Source: an uncultured Craurococcus sp. (lineage in GTDB: Bacteria; Pseudomonadota; Alphaproteobacteria; Acetobacterales; Acetobacteraceae). From it: DNA of 46,167 nt. The position numbers were made by a program, and so were the translations under genes. Where the stretch lies: NCBI GenBank assembly GCA_902805545.1, contig CADCTD010000142.1:1-46167 (forward strand), read 5' to 3'. The notes under the pieces are model-generated. The model ran no database searches and had not been told where the DNA came from. It was given only the letters and a program-made list of their open reading frames with translations. This document shows, piece by piece, positions 7,810 to 15,986 of this stretch; the stretch's first letter is position 1; each line of letters opens with the position of its first letter.

Positions 7810-8280
7810 TCAGCCGGCCGCGCTGCCGAGCGGCTTGCGGAGGAAGATGCGGTGGTAGCCGGGCGGGTGGTCCTCCATCCCGGCAAAGCGGCGATAGCCG
7901 AGGCATTCGTAGAAGCCAGGCGCCTGGTGGCTGAAGGTATCGACCCAGGCGCCGATGCAGTCGCGGCGGATGGCCTCCGCCTCGGCCTGCGCGACCAGGC
8001 GGCGGCCGAGTCCGGCGGCGCGGAGCGGAGGCGGGATGAAAAGCGTCTCGATCGTCAGCCAGCGCCAGGCGGTGCGGCCGAAGAGGCCGCCCATCGTCTC
8101 GCCGGTCTGTTGGTCCTCGAGCAGGATGGCGAGAGGCTGGCGCGCGGATGGGCCGGCCCGGGCCTCGTTGGAGGCGATCAGGGCCTGGAGGATGCGGCCC
8201 TGCGTCGCGGGGTCGGGCGTGTCGGTGAGGCGGAGGCGGGGTGGGGCCTCGGCCGTCAGGGGAGGCGTTCCTCCCGCCAC
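7810..8280 (-). CDS. GNAT family N-acetyltransferase
   Basis: About 156 aa. The acetyl-CoA binding motif A is LRAAGLGRRLVAQAEAEAIR, preceded by the beta-strand LTIETLFIPP. It is followed by WVDTFSHQAPGFYECLGYRRF, the usual GNAT C-terminal signature. No ATG fits. The GTG at 8280 with an AGGAG about 11 nt upstream is my choice, which overlaps the end of the gentisate dioxygenase gene by 25 nt; a CTG at 8259 is the only other candidate. The substrate is unknown. The overlap suggests co-transcription with the dioxygenase. Confidence 0.78.
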   Translation of the reverse strand: MAGGTPPLTAEAPPRLRLTDTPDPATQGRILQALIASNEARAGPSARQPLAILLEDQQTGETMGGLFGRTAWRWLTIETLFIPPPLRAAGLGRRLVAQAEAEAIRRDCIGAWVDTFSHQAPGFYECLGYRRFAGMEDHPPGYHRIFLRKPLGSAAG

Positions 8281-9320
8281 AGGCCGAGCTTCTCCTGCGC
8301 GGCGCGGTCCGAATAGGCGAAGAGGACGAGCGGCGTCTCGGCGCGGAGCTCGAGCGCGTGCCAGGAGGGGATGACGAGGAGGTCGCGCTCGGCGAGCGGA
8401 TGCTCGACGCCCTCGATGCGGGCGGTGCCGCGGCCCTCGACGACGACCATCACCGTGCCGTCCGTGCTGCGGCGGGGGCGGGTCTCGAAGCCGGCGGGGA
8501 GGTGGCGGACGTGGGCGGCGATGGTCGGCATGACCGGGCCGCCATCGGCGGGGTTCACGAATTCCAGGGCGTGGCCGAGATGCGGGTCGGGCGCCTCGGC
8601 CGCGGCGAGGGCGAGAAGGCTCTCGCGCCATTCGGCGTAGGGGTAGTGGAAGAGGGGCTGGCGGGCGGGGCGGCGGTCGGCGGCGGTGCCGCGCAGCGGG
8701 CGGAGGTTGCGGCCGTAGCGGCGGGCGCTGTCGCCGGGGGGGACGGTCTCGGGGTGGGAGGCTTCGGGGAGGCGCTCGGCGAAGCTCGCCTCGTAGAAGC
8801 GGACGGTCGGGATATCGAGGCCGTCGAGCCAGATCATCGGTCTGTCGCTGGCATTGCCGTGGTCGTGCCACTGCCAGCTCGGGGTGAGGACCAGGTCGAA
8901 GGGGCGCATCACCGCCTTCTCGCCATCCACCGCGGTGAAGGCGCCGTCGCCCTCCATCACGAAGCGGAGCGCGCATTGGGCGTGGCGGTGGCAGGGCGCG
9001 ACCTCGCCGGGGAGGATGAGCTGCAGGCCGGCATAGAGGCTCGGCACGATGGCGGAGGTGCCGGGAAGGCCGGGATTCTCGAGGATGAGGACGCGGCGCT
9101 CCGCCTGCTCGGCGCTGATGAGCCCGCCGGCGCGCATCAGCCAGGTGCGGGCGGGGTCGTAGGACCAGCGATGCGGCAGGGCGGCGGAGCGGGGCGTGGG
9201 CGTCACCAGCGCGGAGAGCACCTCCCAGAGCGGGTAGAGGCTCTCCGGCCGCATCTCGGCATAGAGGGCTTCGAGCTGGTCCTGCTGGTCGTTCGCCCGG
9301 GTGGCGGTGGTGCCGTCCAT
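8256..9320 (-). CDS. Gentisate 1,2-dioxygenase-like bicupin
   Basis: A 354-aa double cupin, the usual length for gentisate dioxygenase, which opens the ring of 2,5-dihydroxybenzoate with Fe(II) to give maleylpyruvate. In the N-terminal cupin, His111 and His113 (PCHRHAQCALRFVMEG) and the LTPSWQWHDHGN strand (residues 145-156) are the expected metal-site elements. The region around GLDIPTVRFYEASFAE matches the family. A second cupin near the C-terminus is degenerate. The ATG at 9320 has a GGAGG about 8 nt ahead. No maleylpyruvate isomerase or fumarylpyruvate hydrolase is adjacent, so the pathway is not complete here. The enzyme could instead take salicylate or a related hydroxybenzoate. Confidence 0.84.
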   Translation of the reverse strand: MDGTTATRANDQQDQLEALYAEMRPESLYPLWEVLSALVTPTPRSAALPHRWSYDPARTWLMRAGGLISAEQAERRVLILENPGLPGTSAIVPSLYAGLQLILPGEVAPCHRHAQCALRFVMEGDGAFTAVDGEKAVMRPFDLVLTPSWQWHDHGNASDRPMIWLDGLDIPTVRFYEASFAERLPEASHPETVPPGDSARRYGRNLRPLRGTAADRRPARQPLFHYPYAEWRESLLALAAAEAPDPHLGHALEFVNPADGGPVMPTIAAHVRHLPAGFETRPRRSTDGTVMVVVEGRGTARIEGVEHPLAERDLLVIPSWHALELRAETPLVLFAYSDRAAQEKLGLWREERLP

Positions 9321-9377
9321 GCTGGGGTCCTCCCTCGGGCCCTCAAGATAGGACGGACGGGGAAGATGCGGGAGGGT

Positions 9378-9408
9378 GTTGCAGCCGGGCGCATTCCGGT
9401 GCAGCAAC
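9378..9408. promoter_or_regulatory. Interrupted inverted repeat in the divergent 9321-9433 intergenic region
   Basis: GTTGC (9378-9382) and GCAAC (9404-9408) flank an inner CCGG/CCGG pair, giving an interrupted dyad midway between the divergent dioxygenase and patatin genes. It could be an operator or part of a leader hairpin of the patatin mRNA. Position and symmetry are the only evidence. Confidence 0.25.
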
Positions 9409-9433
9409 CGCTGCCGCTTGCGGAGGTATACCC

Positions 9434-10561
9434 ATGGAGCCCATCCACTGCCCCTTCAGCCGCATTGCCCTGGTGCTGCAAGGCGGCGGGGCGCTCGGCT
9501 CATACCAGGCCGGCGTCTACCAGGCCCTGCACGAGGCGGAGCTGGAGCCGGACTGGCTGGCGGGCGTCTCGATCGGGGCAGTCAACGCCGCGATCATCGC
9601 CGGCAACCGCCGCGAGGACCGGCTGCCCCGGCTGCGCGCCTTTTGGGAGCGGGTGACGGAGCGGCAGGTCTGGCCCTTCGCCCCGGACGGCGACGATCTC
9701 CGCCGGCTGCGCAACGGGGCGAGCGCGCTGAACACGCTGGTCTTCGGCACGCCGGGCTTCTTCCGGCCGAACACGCTCAGTCCCTGGCTCGCCCCGCGCG
9801 GGGCGGCGGGGGCGACGGCCTTCTACGACACCGCGCCGCTCCGGCGGACGCTGGAGGAGTTGGTCGACTGGCAGCTGCTGGCCGAGCCGGGCGGGCATCC
9901 GCGGCTGGCCGTCGGCGCGGTCAACGTCATGACCGGGAATTTCCACTACTTCGACAACGCGCAGCAGCAGCTGGCGCCGGAGCACGTCATGGCCTCCGGC
10001 GCGCTGCCGCCAGGGCTGCCGATGGTGAAGGTCGAGGGTGCCTGGTACTGGGATGGCGGCCTCGTCTCCAACACCCCGCTGCAATACCTGCTCGAGGATG
10101 AGGTCGACAGCCGCGACGCGCTGGTCTTCCAGGTCGATCTCTTTCCCGCCCGCGGCGCCCTGCCGCGCGACCTGGAGCAGGTGCTCGCGCGGGACAAGGA
10201 CATCCGCTACTCGTCGCGCACCCGGATGAACACGGATGCCTTCACCACGCGGCGGGAATGGCAGGTGCGGCTGCGGCAGATCCTCGCCAAGGTGCCGGAG
10301 GCGGCGCTGAGCGAGGAGGACCGCACGCTGCGCGAGAGGCTGGCGCGGCTGCCGCGGCTCACCATCCTGCAGATGGTCTACCAGGCGCGGGCCTATGAGA
10401 GGCAGTCGAAGGACTATGAATTCGGCCCGGAGACGATGCGCGAGCACTGGGCGAGCGGCTATGAGGACACGGTGCGGACGTTGAAGCGGCGGGAGTGGCT
10501 GGAACTGCCACCGGAGGTGCCGGGAATCGTCACGCATGACCTGCACCGCGAGGCCGACTGA
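9434..10561 (+). CDS. Patatin-like phospholipase family protein
   Basis: A 375-aa serine hydrolase. The oxyanion glycine loop QGGGALGSYQAGVYQAL starts near residue 16. The nucleophile elbow GVSIG has Ser46. The catalytic Asp lies in WDGGLVSNTPLQYLL near residue 207. The C-terminal third (after DLFPARGALP) fits the DUF3734 extension found on many proteobacterial patatins. It should hydrolyse acyl esters of phospholipids or storage lipids in the cytoplasm. The ATG at 9434 follows CGGAGG. It is divergent from the gentisate dioxygenase and followed 78 nt later by the cyclase gene on the same strand. Confidence 0.9.
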   Translation: MEPIHCPFSRIALVLQGGGALGSYQAGVYQALHEAELEPDWLAGVSIGAVNAAIIAGNRREDRLPRLRAFWERVTERQVWPFAPDGDDLRRLRNGASALNTLVFGTPGFFRPNTLSPWLAPRGAAGATAFYDTAPLRRTLEELVDWQLLAEPGGHPRLAVGAVNVMTGNFHYFDNAQQQLAPEHVMASGALPPGLPMVKVEGAWYWDGGLVSNTPLQYLLEDEVDSRDALVFQVDLFPARGALPRDLEQVLARDKDIRYSSRTRMNTDAFTTRREWQVRLRQILAKVPEAALSEEDRTLRERLARLPRLTILQMVYQARAYERQSKDYEFGPETMREHWASGYEDTVRTLKRREWLELPPEVPGIVTHDLHREAD

Positions 10562-10639
10562 TCCGCCGATCGCGGCAGCGTGACCGCCGGCAGGGCGGCG
10601 GCTGCCGCTATCCTCCCGGCTCTGTTACGGGAGGAAACA

Positions 10640-11590
10640 ATGCTGCGACAAATCGGCAAGACGATGCTGGCGGCGGCGCTGTTGGCGCCGCTCGCGGCCT
10701 CGGGGCAGCAGTCGGGGGCCAACTGGTATCCCTCCCGCTACGGGGCGGATGACCAGATCGGGGCGATGAACCTGCTGACGCCGCAGAAGGTGCTGGAGGC
10801 GGCGCGGCTGGTGCAGCGCGGGCAGGTCTACCGGCTCGGCGTGCCGGTCGGGCGGGAGACGCCGGCCTTCCCGCCGCGCAGCGCCTCGGTCACGGTGATG
10901 ATGCCGGACCAGTTCGGGGCGACGGTGCCCTCCGAGAACCACGTGTCCTATGCGGACGACATGTTCACCGGCTGGCTCGGCGTCGGCAGCCAGATCGACA
11001 GCTTCGCGCATCTCGGCATCGACAACGTCTTCTACAACGGCAACCACGCGCGCGACTTCATCCGCACCACGGGCGTCACGCGGCTCGGCGTCGAGGGCAT
11101 CCCGCCGATGGTGACGCGCGGCGTGCTCGTCGACATGGCGCGCGCGCGCAGCAAGCCGATGCTGGAGGAGGGCGAGGTCATCACCGCCGACGACCTGCGC
11201 GCGGCGATGCGCGACCAGGGCGTCGAGGTGCGGCAGGGCGATGTCATCCTCATCCATACCGGCTGGGTCGAGCTGCTGGAGCGCGACCCGGCACGGTTCG
11301 GCAAGGGCGAGCCGGGGATCGACAATGGTGCGGCGGAGTTCCTCGCCTCGCTCGGCGTGGTCGCCGTGGGGGCGGATACCTGGGGGGTGGAGGCGGTGCC
11401 CTTCAAGAACCCGAACCGCGTCTGGGAAGGGCACCAGACGCTGCTGGCGAAGAACGGCATCCACATCCTCGAGGTGATGGACACGCGGGCGCTGGCGCGC
11501 GACGGGGCGAAGGAATTCCTGTTCGTGCTGGGCCAGCCGCTGCTGAAGGGGGCGGTGCAGGCGATCATCAACCCGATCGCCATCCGGTAG
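10640..11590 (+). CDS. Secreted cyclase-family protein
   Basis: A 316-aa protein with a Sec-type leader (MLRQIGKTMLAAALLAPLAA), so probably periplasmic. The body matches the cyclase/kynurenine formamidase-like superfamily: DQIGAMNLLTPQKVLEAARL, VSYADDMF, GSQIDSFAHLG, GVLVDMAR and VEVRQGDVILIHTGW. The usual metal-binding HxGTHxD is here GVGSQID, so two His ligands are replaced while the Asp and the following His remain. This looks like a known subfamily variant and argues against a standard kynurenine formamidase. The start is the ATG at 10640 behind GGGAGG. The substrate is unknown. Confidence 0.82.
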   Translation: MLRQIGKTMLAAALLAPLAASGQQSGANWYPSRYGADDQIGAMNLLTPQKVLEAARLVQRGQVYRLGVPVGRETPAFPPRSASVTVMMPDQFGATVPSENHVSYADDMFTGWLGVGSQIDSFAHLGIDNVFYNGNHARDFIRTTGVTRLGVEGIPPMVTRGVLVDMARARSKPMLEEGEVITADDLRAAMRDQGVEVRQGDVILIHTGWVELLERDPARFGKGEPGIDNGAAEFLASLGVVAVGADTWGVEAVPFKNPNRVWEGHQTLLAKNGIHILEVMDTRALARDGAKEFLFVLGQPLLKGAVQAIINPIAIR

Positions 11591-11595
11591 GGTCG

Positions 11596-12204
11596 CTATC
11601 CCACCTGCCGGGCCCGGCGCGCCCGGCGGATGCGGAGCGCGATGATGCCGAAGGCCAGCAGCATCAGGCCGAGCCCGGCGGTGCCTGCCCAGTCCTCGAT
11701 CAGGTGGAACTGGTCCTCCAGCAAGTAGCCGGCGGTGGCCAGCCCGCCGGTCCAGATCGCCGTGCCGAGGGCGGAGAAGCCGTAGAAGACCCCGCGCGGC
11801 AGGGCGACCAGCCCGGCCGGGACGGAGATGCCGGTGCGGAGCCCGGGCATCATGCGGGCGAGGCAGACCGCCAGGGCGCCGTTGCGGCGGAGCGCGTCCT
11901 CGGCGCGGAGGAGCGTCTCCCGCGTGAGGCCGACATAGCGGCCGTAGCGGTCGGCAAGGCGGCGGATGCGCTCGGCGCCGAAGGCCCGCGCCACCTCGTA
12001 CCAGAAGGCATTGCCGACGAGCGAGCCGGCGATGCCGGCGCCGATCACCTCCCCGAGCGTGAGCTGCCCGCGGGCGGCGGCGAAGCCTGCCAGCGGCATG
12101 ATCACCTCCGACGGGATCGGCGGGAACAGGTTCTCGGCGACCATCAGCAGGAAGACGCCGACCAGCCCGGCCGAGACGACGAGGTCCGAAGCCCAGGCGA
12201 TCAT
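11596..12204 (-). CDS. DedA family membrane protein
   Basis: A 202-aa integral membrane protein. The conserved DedA features are FLLMVAENLFPPIPSEVIM near residue 18, the Gly-rich GAGIAGSLVGNAFWYEVARA helix, and CLARMMPGLRTGISVPAGL. DedA proteins have been linked to undecaprenyl-phosphate or lipid flipping and to polymyxin tolerance. I start at the ATG at 12204, inside an ATGA overlap with the ArnT-like gene upstream. A longer in-frame start at 12237 would overlap that gene further. It ends 5 nt from the opposing cyclase gene. Confidence 0.88.
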   Translation of the reverse strand: MIAWASDLVVSAGLVGVFLLMVAENLFPPIPSEVIMPLAGFAAARGQLTLGEVIGAGIAGSLVGNAFWYEVARAFGAERIRRLADRYGRYVGLTRETLLRAEDALRRNGALAVCLARMMPGLRTGISVPAGLVALPRGVFYGFSALGTAIWTGGLATAGYLLEDQFHLIEDWAGTAGLGLMLLAFGIIALRIRRARRARQVG

Positions 12205-13907
12205 GACGGCAGCCGGTAGACCAGGAGCGTGACCCATCGGCCACGGGAATAGTTGAAGCCGGTCACGCTGGCGATCTCCTCGGGCAGCAGGGCGAGCGCC
12301 GTGGCACGGCGACGGAAGTCGGCCTCGGCGCGGTCGCCGACGGCGACCACCCGGCCGGAGCCGGCGACGAGGAAATCGGCGGCATCGGCGCCGGTGCGCA
12401 GGAAGCGCACATCCTGGCCGAGGGCGAAGAGCACCGAGGGCTCGGAATGCCCGGTGATGCCGAAGCGCTCGGCGGGTAGGCCGGGGATGCGGGCCTCCAC
12501 CGCCTCGGCGAGGCGGGGAGCGATCCAGAGCGGGGTGAGGTGGGGTGCGACGCCCTCAAGGATGGAGGCGTAGAGCGGCACGGCGAGCAGGGTGCCGAGC
12601 AGCCCGGCGCGGCCCCAGGCGCGCAGCCGGGCGGCGCGCAGCAACAGGAAGGCCAGCGCCCCGGCGGCGGGGATCGCCAGCAGCCCGGCGAGGAGGATGC
12701 GGCGCTCGAGATACCAGGGCGCGGCCAGCGCCGCGGCCGCCAGCCCGGCGGCGCCGAGGACGAGGCTGGCGATGCCGGCCCAGCGCCACCAGCGGCCGGG
12801 CGGGTTGCGCATCGGGTTGATCGCCCAGGCGGCGCCGAGCAGCATCAGGGCCGGGTAGAGCGGCAGGGTGTAGTGCGGCAGCTTGGTCTGCACCGCCTCG
12901 AATACCAGCCAGGAGGGCACCACCCAGGCGAGCAGGAAGCGGGTCGGCGGGTTCAGCCGGTCGTGCCAGGCATTGGGCAGGGCGGCGAGCACGATCCATG
13001 CGCCCGGGAAGGCGGCGATGGCGAAGGTGAGCAGGTAGTAGCCGGGCGGGCCCCAGTGCTTCTCCTCGCCGGAGCCGATCTTGGAGAGCATGTCGCCGCC
13101 GATGGCCTGCTGGAAGAAGCGGCCCTCGGTGGCGATGCCGATGGCGATGAACCAGGGCGCGGCGGCCGCGATCATCAGGGGCACGCCCCAGGCGGGGCGA
13201 AGCGCGCGGAGCCAGGGCGCCTCGCGATCACTCACGGCAAGCGTGATGCCGGCGAGCAGCGGGACCATCGGCCCGATCGGGCCCTTCAGCAGGATGCCGA
13301 GGCCGAGCAGCAGCCAGAAGCCGGCCGCCTGCCGCGCCGTGAAGGCGTCCGGGCGGAGATAGGCCTGGCCGAACAGGCCCATGGCGCCGACGATGGCCGC
13401 CAGCAGGGCGGCGTCGGTCTTGGCGATATGGGTCTCGGCGACCAGCACCAGCGAGGAGGCGAGCATGGCCGAGCCAAGCAGCGCCGCCCGCCGTCCCACC
13501 AGGGCGCGGCCCCAGTGGAATGTCGCCAGCACGGCGAGCAGGGCGCCGGCGAGGCTCGGCAGGCGGTAGGGCCAGATCATGTCCCGCGTGCCGAGATGAG
13601 CGGCTTCCACCAGATGCACCGAGGCGGCCTGCAACCAGTGGATGCCGGCGGGCTTCTTGTTGCGCTCCTCCTCGCCGAAGCGGATGCGGACATAGTCGCC
13701 GCTCTCGACCATCTGCCGGCTGGCCTGGGCGAAGCGGGCCTCGTCCCGGTCCGTCGCCGGCAGGGTGAAGAAGCCCGGCAGCCAGAGCAGCAGGCAGAGC
13801 AGCACCAGGAAGAGCTTCGGCCGGCGCTGCAGCGCATCCGGCAGGAGGCCGAGCGAAGGGTCCGGGCTGGAGAGGGCCGACAGGTGCATGGGGCTGCGCA
13901 CTAGCAT
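12201..13907 (-). CDS. ArnT-like GT39 family glycosyltransferase
   Basis: About 568 aa with a dozen or so hydrophobic helices. The first periplasmic loop carries LPATDRDEARFAQASRQM, the acidic motif of ArnT/PMT-type transferases, then NKKPAGIHWLQA and GTRDMIWPYRLPS. These enzymes move a sugar from an undecaprenyl-phosphate carrier to lipid A, protein or another acceptor on the periplasmic side. The C-terminal soluble part (about 450-568) is usual for ArnT. I chose the ATG at 13907; the ATG at 13889 is also possible. Only 31 bp separate it from the divergent rsmB gene. It is coupled by ATGA to the DedA gene. Donor and acceptor are unknown. Confidence 0.85.
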   Translation of the reverse strand: MLVRSPMHLSALSSPDPSLGLLPDALQRRPKLFLVLLCLLLWLPGFFTLPATDRDEARFAQASRQMVESGDYVRIRFGEEERNKKPAGIHWLQAASVHLVEAAHLGTRDMIWPYRLPSLAGALLAVLATFHWGRALVGRRAALLGSAMLASSLVLVAETHIAKTDAALLAAIVGAMGLFGQAYLRPDAFTARQAAGFWLLLGLGILLKGPIGPMVPLLAGITLAVSDREAPWLRALRPAWGVPLMIAAAAPWFIAIGIATEGRFFQQAIGGDMLSKIGSGEEKHWGPPGYYLLTFAIAAFPGAWIVLAALPNAWHDRLNPPTRFLLAWVVPSWLVFEAVQTKLPHYTLPLYPALMLLGAAWAINPMRNPPGRWWRWAGIASLVLGAAGLAAAALAAPWYLERRILLAGLLAIPAAGALAFLLLRAARLRAWGRAGLLGTLLAVPLYASILEGVAPHLTPLWIAPRLAEAVEARIPGLPAERFGITGHSEPSVLFALGQDVRFLRTGADAADFLVAGSGRVVAVGDRAEADFRRRATALALLPEEIASVTGFNYSRGRWVTLLVYRLPS

Positions 13908-13938
13908 GGGGCGGGGGCGGGGGCCATAAACCGCTGGC

Positions 13939-15183
13939 ATGTCCTCCCATCTCGGTTCCCCCACCCGCCGCGCCGCCCTCGCCTTGCTGGAGGCGGTGAT
14001 GACCCGCCACCGTCCGCTGGAGGAGGCGCTGGATGCGCTGCCGAAGGGCATCGCGCCGCGCGACAAGGCGGCGGCGCACCGGATCGCCGGCGCCGTGCTG
14101 CGGCGGGCGGGGAGCCTGGATGCGGTGCTGGAGCCCTATCTGCGGCGGGAGCCGCCCTCGGAGGTCCGGCAGGCGCTGCGGATGGGGGCGGCCGAGCTGC
14201 TGCTGCTCGGCACGCCGGCGCATGCGGCGGTGGCCAGCTCGGTGACGCTGGTGCCGAAGCCCTTCTCGGGCCTGGCCAATGCCGTGCTGCGGCGAGTGGC
14301 GGAGGCGGGGGCTGCGGCGCTCGAGGGGCTGGAAGCGGAGCGGCTGGATACCCCGCCCTGGCTGTGGTCGGCCTGGCATGCGGCCTATGGGCCGGGGGTG
14401 CGGGCAATCGCGGCGGCGCATCGGACGGAGGCGCCGCTCGACCTGTCCCTGGTGCCCGGCACCGCGGCGCCGGAGGGGGGCGAGGCACTGCCGACCGGGA
14501 GCTGGCGCTATCCGCCGGGGACGCGGGTCGCGGAGATGGCGGGCTTCGCCGAGGGCGGATTCTGGGTGCAGGACGCGGCGGCCGCCCTGCCGGCCCGGGT
14601 GCTCGGGGTGCGGCCGGGGGAGCGGGTGCTCGACCTCTGCGCGGCGCCGGGGGGAAAGACGGCGCAGCTCGCAGCGGCCGGCGGGCAGGTCGTGGCGGTG
14701 GAGCGGGAGCCGCGGCGGGCGGCCCGGCTGCGGGAGAACCTGGAGCGGCTGCGGCTGGCGGCGGAGGTCGTCGAGGCGGATGCGGTTGCCTGGGATGCCG
14801 GCGGGGCGGAGTTCGATGCGGTGCTGCTCGACGCGCCCTGCACGGCGACGGGGACCATAAGGCGGCATCCGGACGTGCCCTATCTGAAGCGCGCGCGGGA
14901 TGTGGGGGCGATGGCGGAGGTGCAGCGGGCCTTGCTCGCCGCGGCGGCGCGTCGGGTGGCGCCGGGCGGGCGGCTGGTCTTCGCCACCTGCTCCCTGCAG
15001 CCCGAGGAGGGGGAGGGGCATGCGGCGCCGGAGGGCTTCGTCGCCGATCCGGTTCGGCCGGGGGAGGTGCCGGGGCTCGAGGGGGCGATCAGCGGGAGCG
15101 GTACGCTGCGGACGCGGCCGGACCTCTGGGCGGAGCGGGGCGGGATGGATGGGTTCTTCGTCGCGCGGTGGCGGCGGGCCTGA
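13939..15183 (+). CDS. rsmB: RsmB/NOP family 16S rRNA (cytosine-C5)-methyltransferase
   Basis: A 414-aa protein. Residues 1-130 are a NusB-like RNA-binding domain (RRAALALLEAVMTRHRPLEE, then DKAAAHRIAGAVLRR). The methyltransferase domain follows: the SAM-binding LDLCAAPGGKTAQLAA, motif IV DAPCTATGTIRRHPD and motif VI FATCSLQPEEGEGH. The two Cys in motifs IV and VI are the catalytic pair of the family. It should methylate C967 of 16S rRNA (E. coli numbering). Its promoter must share the 31-bp gap with the divergent ArnT-like gene. rpe follows on the same strand. Confidence 0.9.
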   Translation: MSSHLGSPTRRAALALLEAVMTRHRPLEEALDALPKGIAPRDKAAAHRIAGAVLRRAGSLDAVLEPYLRREPPSEVRQALRMGAAELLLLGTPAHAAVASSVTLVPKPFSGLANAVLRRVAEAGAAALEGLEAERLDTPPWLWSAWHAAYGPGVRAIAAAHRTEAPLDLSLVPGTAAPEGGEALPTGSWRYPPGTRVAEMAGFAEGGFWVQDAAAALPARVLGVRPGERVLDLCAAPGGKTAQLAAAGGQVVAVEREPRRAARLRENLERLRLAAEVVEADAVAWDAGGAEFDAVLLDAPCTATGTIRRHPDVPYLKRARDVGAMAEVQRALLAAAARRVAPGGRLVFATCSLQPEEGEGHAAPEGFVADPVRPGEVPGLEGAISGSGTLRTRPDLWAERGGMDGFFVARWRRA

Positions 15184-15305
15184 ACCGGTTGCCATATGTC
15201 ATGTGCGTGAAATGCGCGCCAAGTTCGGGATAGCCGTCGCGCGAGGGCTTGCCCGGCGCCGCGGCGCCTTGCCCGCGCCCGCCCGCCGCCGCTAGAACCG
15301 GCGGG

Positions 15306-15986
15306 ATGCCCCATCGCCCCGTCAGGATCGCCCCTTCCCTGCTTGCCGCCGATTTCGCCCGCCTCGGCGAGGAGGCGCGGGCGGTGGCCGTTGCCGGGGC
15401 GGACTGGCTTCATCTCGACGTGATGGACGGGCATTTCGTGCCGAATATCAGCTTCGGCCCGGTGGTGGTGAAGGCGCTCAGGCGGCACCTCGACATCCCC
15501 TTCGACGTGCATCTGATGATCGCGCCGGCCGACCCCTACCTCGCCGCCTTCGCCGAGGCCGGGGCGGATGTCATCAGCGTGCATGCGGAGGCGGGGCCGC
15601 ATCTGCATCGCAGCCTGCAGGCCATCCGCGCTCTCGGGAAGCGGGCGGGGGTGGTCCTCAATCCGGCGACGCCGGTGAGTGCCGTGGAGAACGTGCTCGA
15701 TCTCTGCGACCTCATCCTCGTCATGTCGGTCAATCCGGGCTTCGGCGGGCAGGGCTTCATCGACAGCCAGCTCGGCAAGATCGCGGCGCTCCGGCGGATG
15801 ATCGATGCGCATGAAGCCGCCGGCGGCGGGCCGATCGATCTCGAGGTGGATGGCGGGGTGACGGCGGAGACGGCGCCGCGCTGCGTCGCGGCCGGCGCCG
15901 ACGTGCTCGTGGCGGGGACGGCGGTGTTCGGGAAGCCCGACTACAGGGAGGCCATTCAGGCGCTCCGACCCAAGGTGATGGCCTGA
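15306..15986 (+). CDS. rpe: Ribulose-phosphate 3-epimerase
   Basis: A 226-aa TIM barrel, normal for the family, interconverting ribulose-5-phosphate and xylulose-5-phosphate in the pentose phosphate pathway. Motifs: [16 protein letters not shown] at the N-terminus, [17 protein letters not shown] with the metal His and catalytic Asp, [19 protein letters not shown] and [12 protein letters not shown] with the second Asp. The ATG at 15306 gives [13 protein letters not shown]; the in-frame extension to 15249 is poorly conserved in character. The stop overlaps the next start by 1 nt (TGATG), so it is coupled to the heparinase-like gene. Confidence 0.93.
   Translation: MPHRPVRIAPSLLAADFARLGEEARAVAVAGADWLHLDVMDGHFVPNISFGPVVVKALRRHLDIPFDVHLMIAPADPYLAAFAEAGADVISVHAEAGPHLHRSLQAIRALGKRAGVVLNPATPVSAVENVLDLCDLILVMSVNPGFGGQGFIDSQLGKIAALRRMIDAHEAAGGGPIDLEVDGGVTAETAPRCVAAGADVLVAGTAVFGKPDYREAIQALRPKVMA

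Noticed and set aside
12540-13904. Plus-strand open frame of 454 codons
   Set aside because: Mirror of the ArnT-like gene; composition is low-complexity Gly/Glu/Gln/Arg and the real gene on the other strand has clear motifs.
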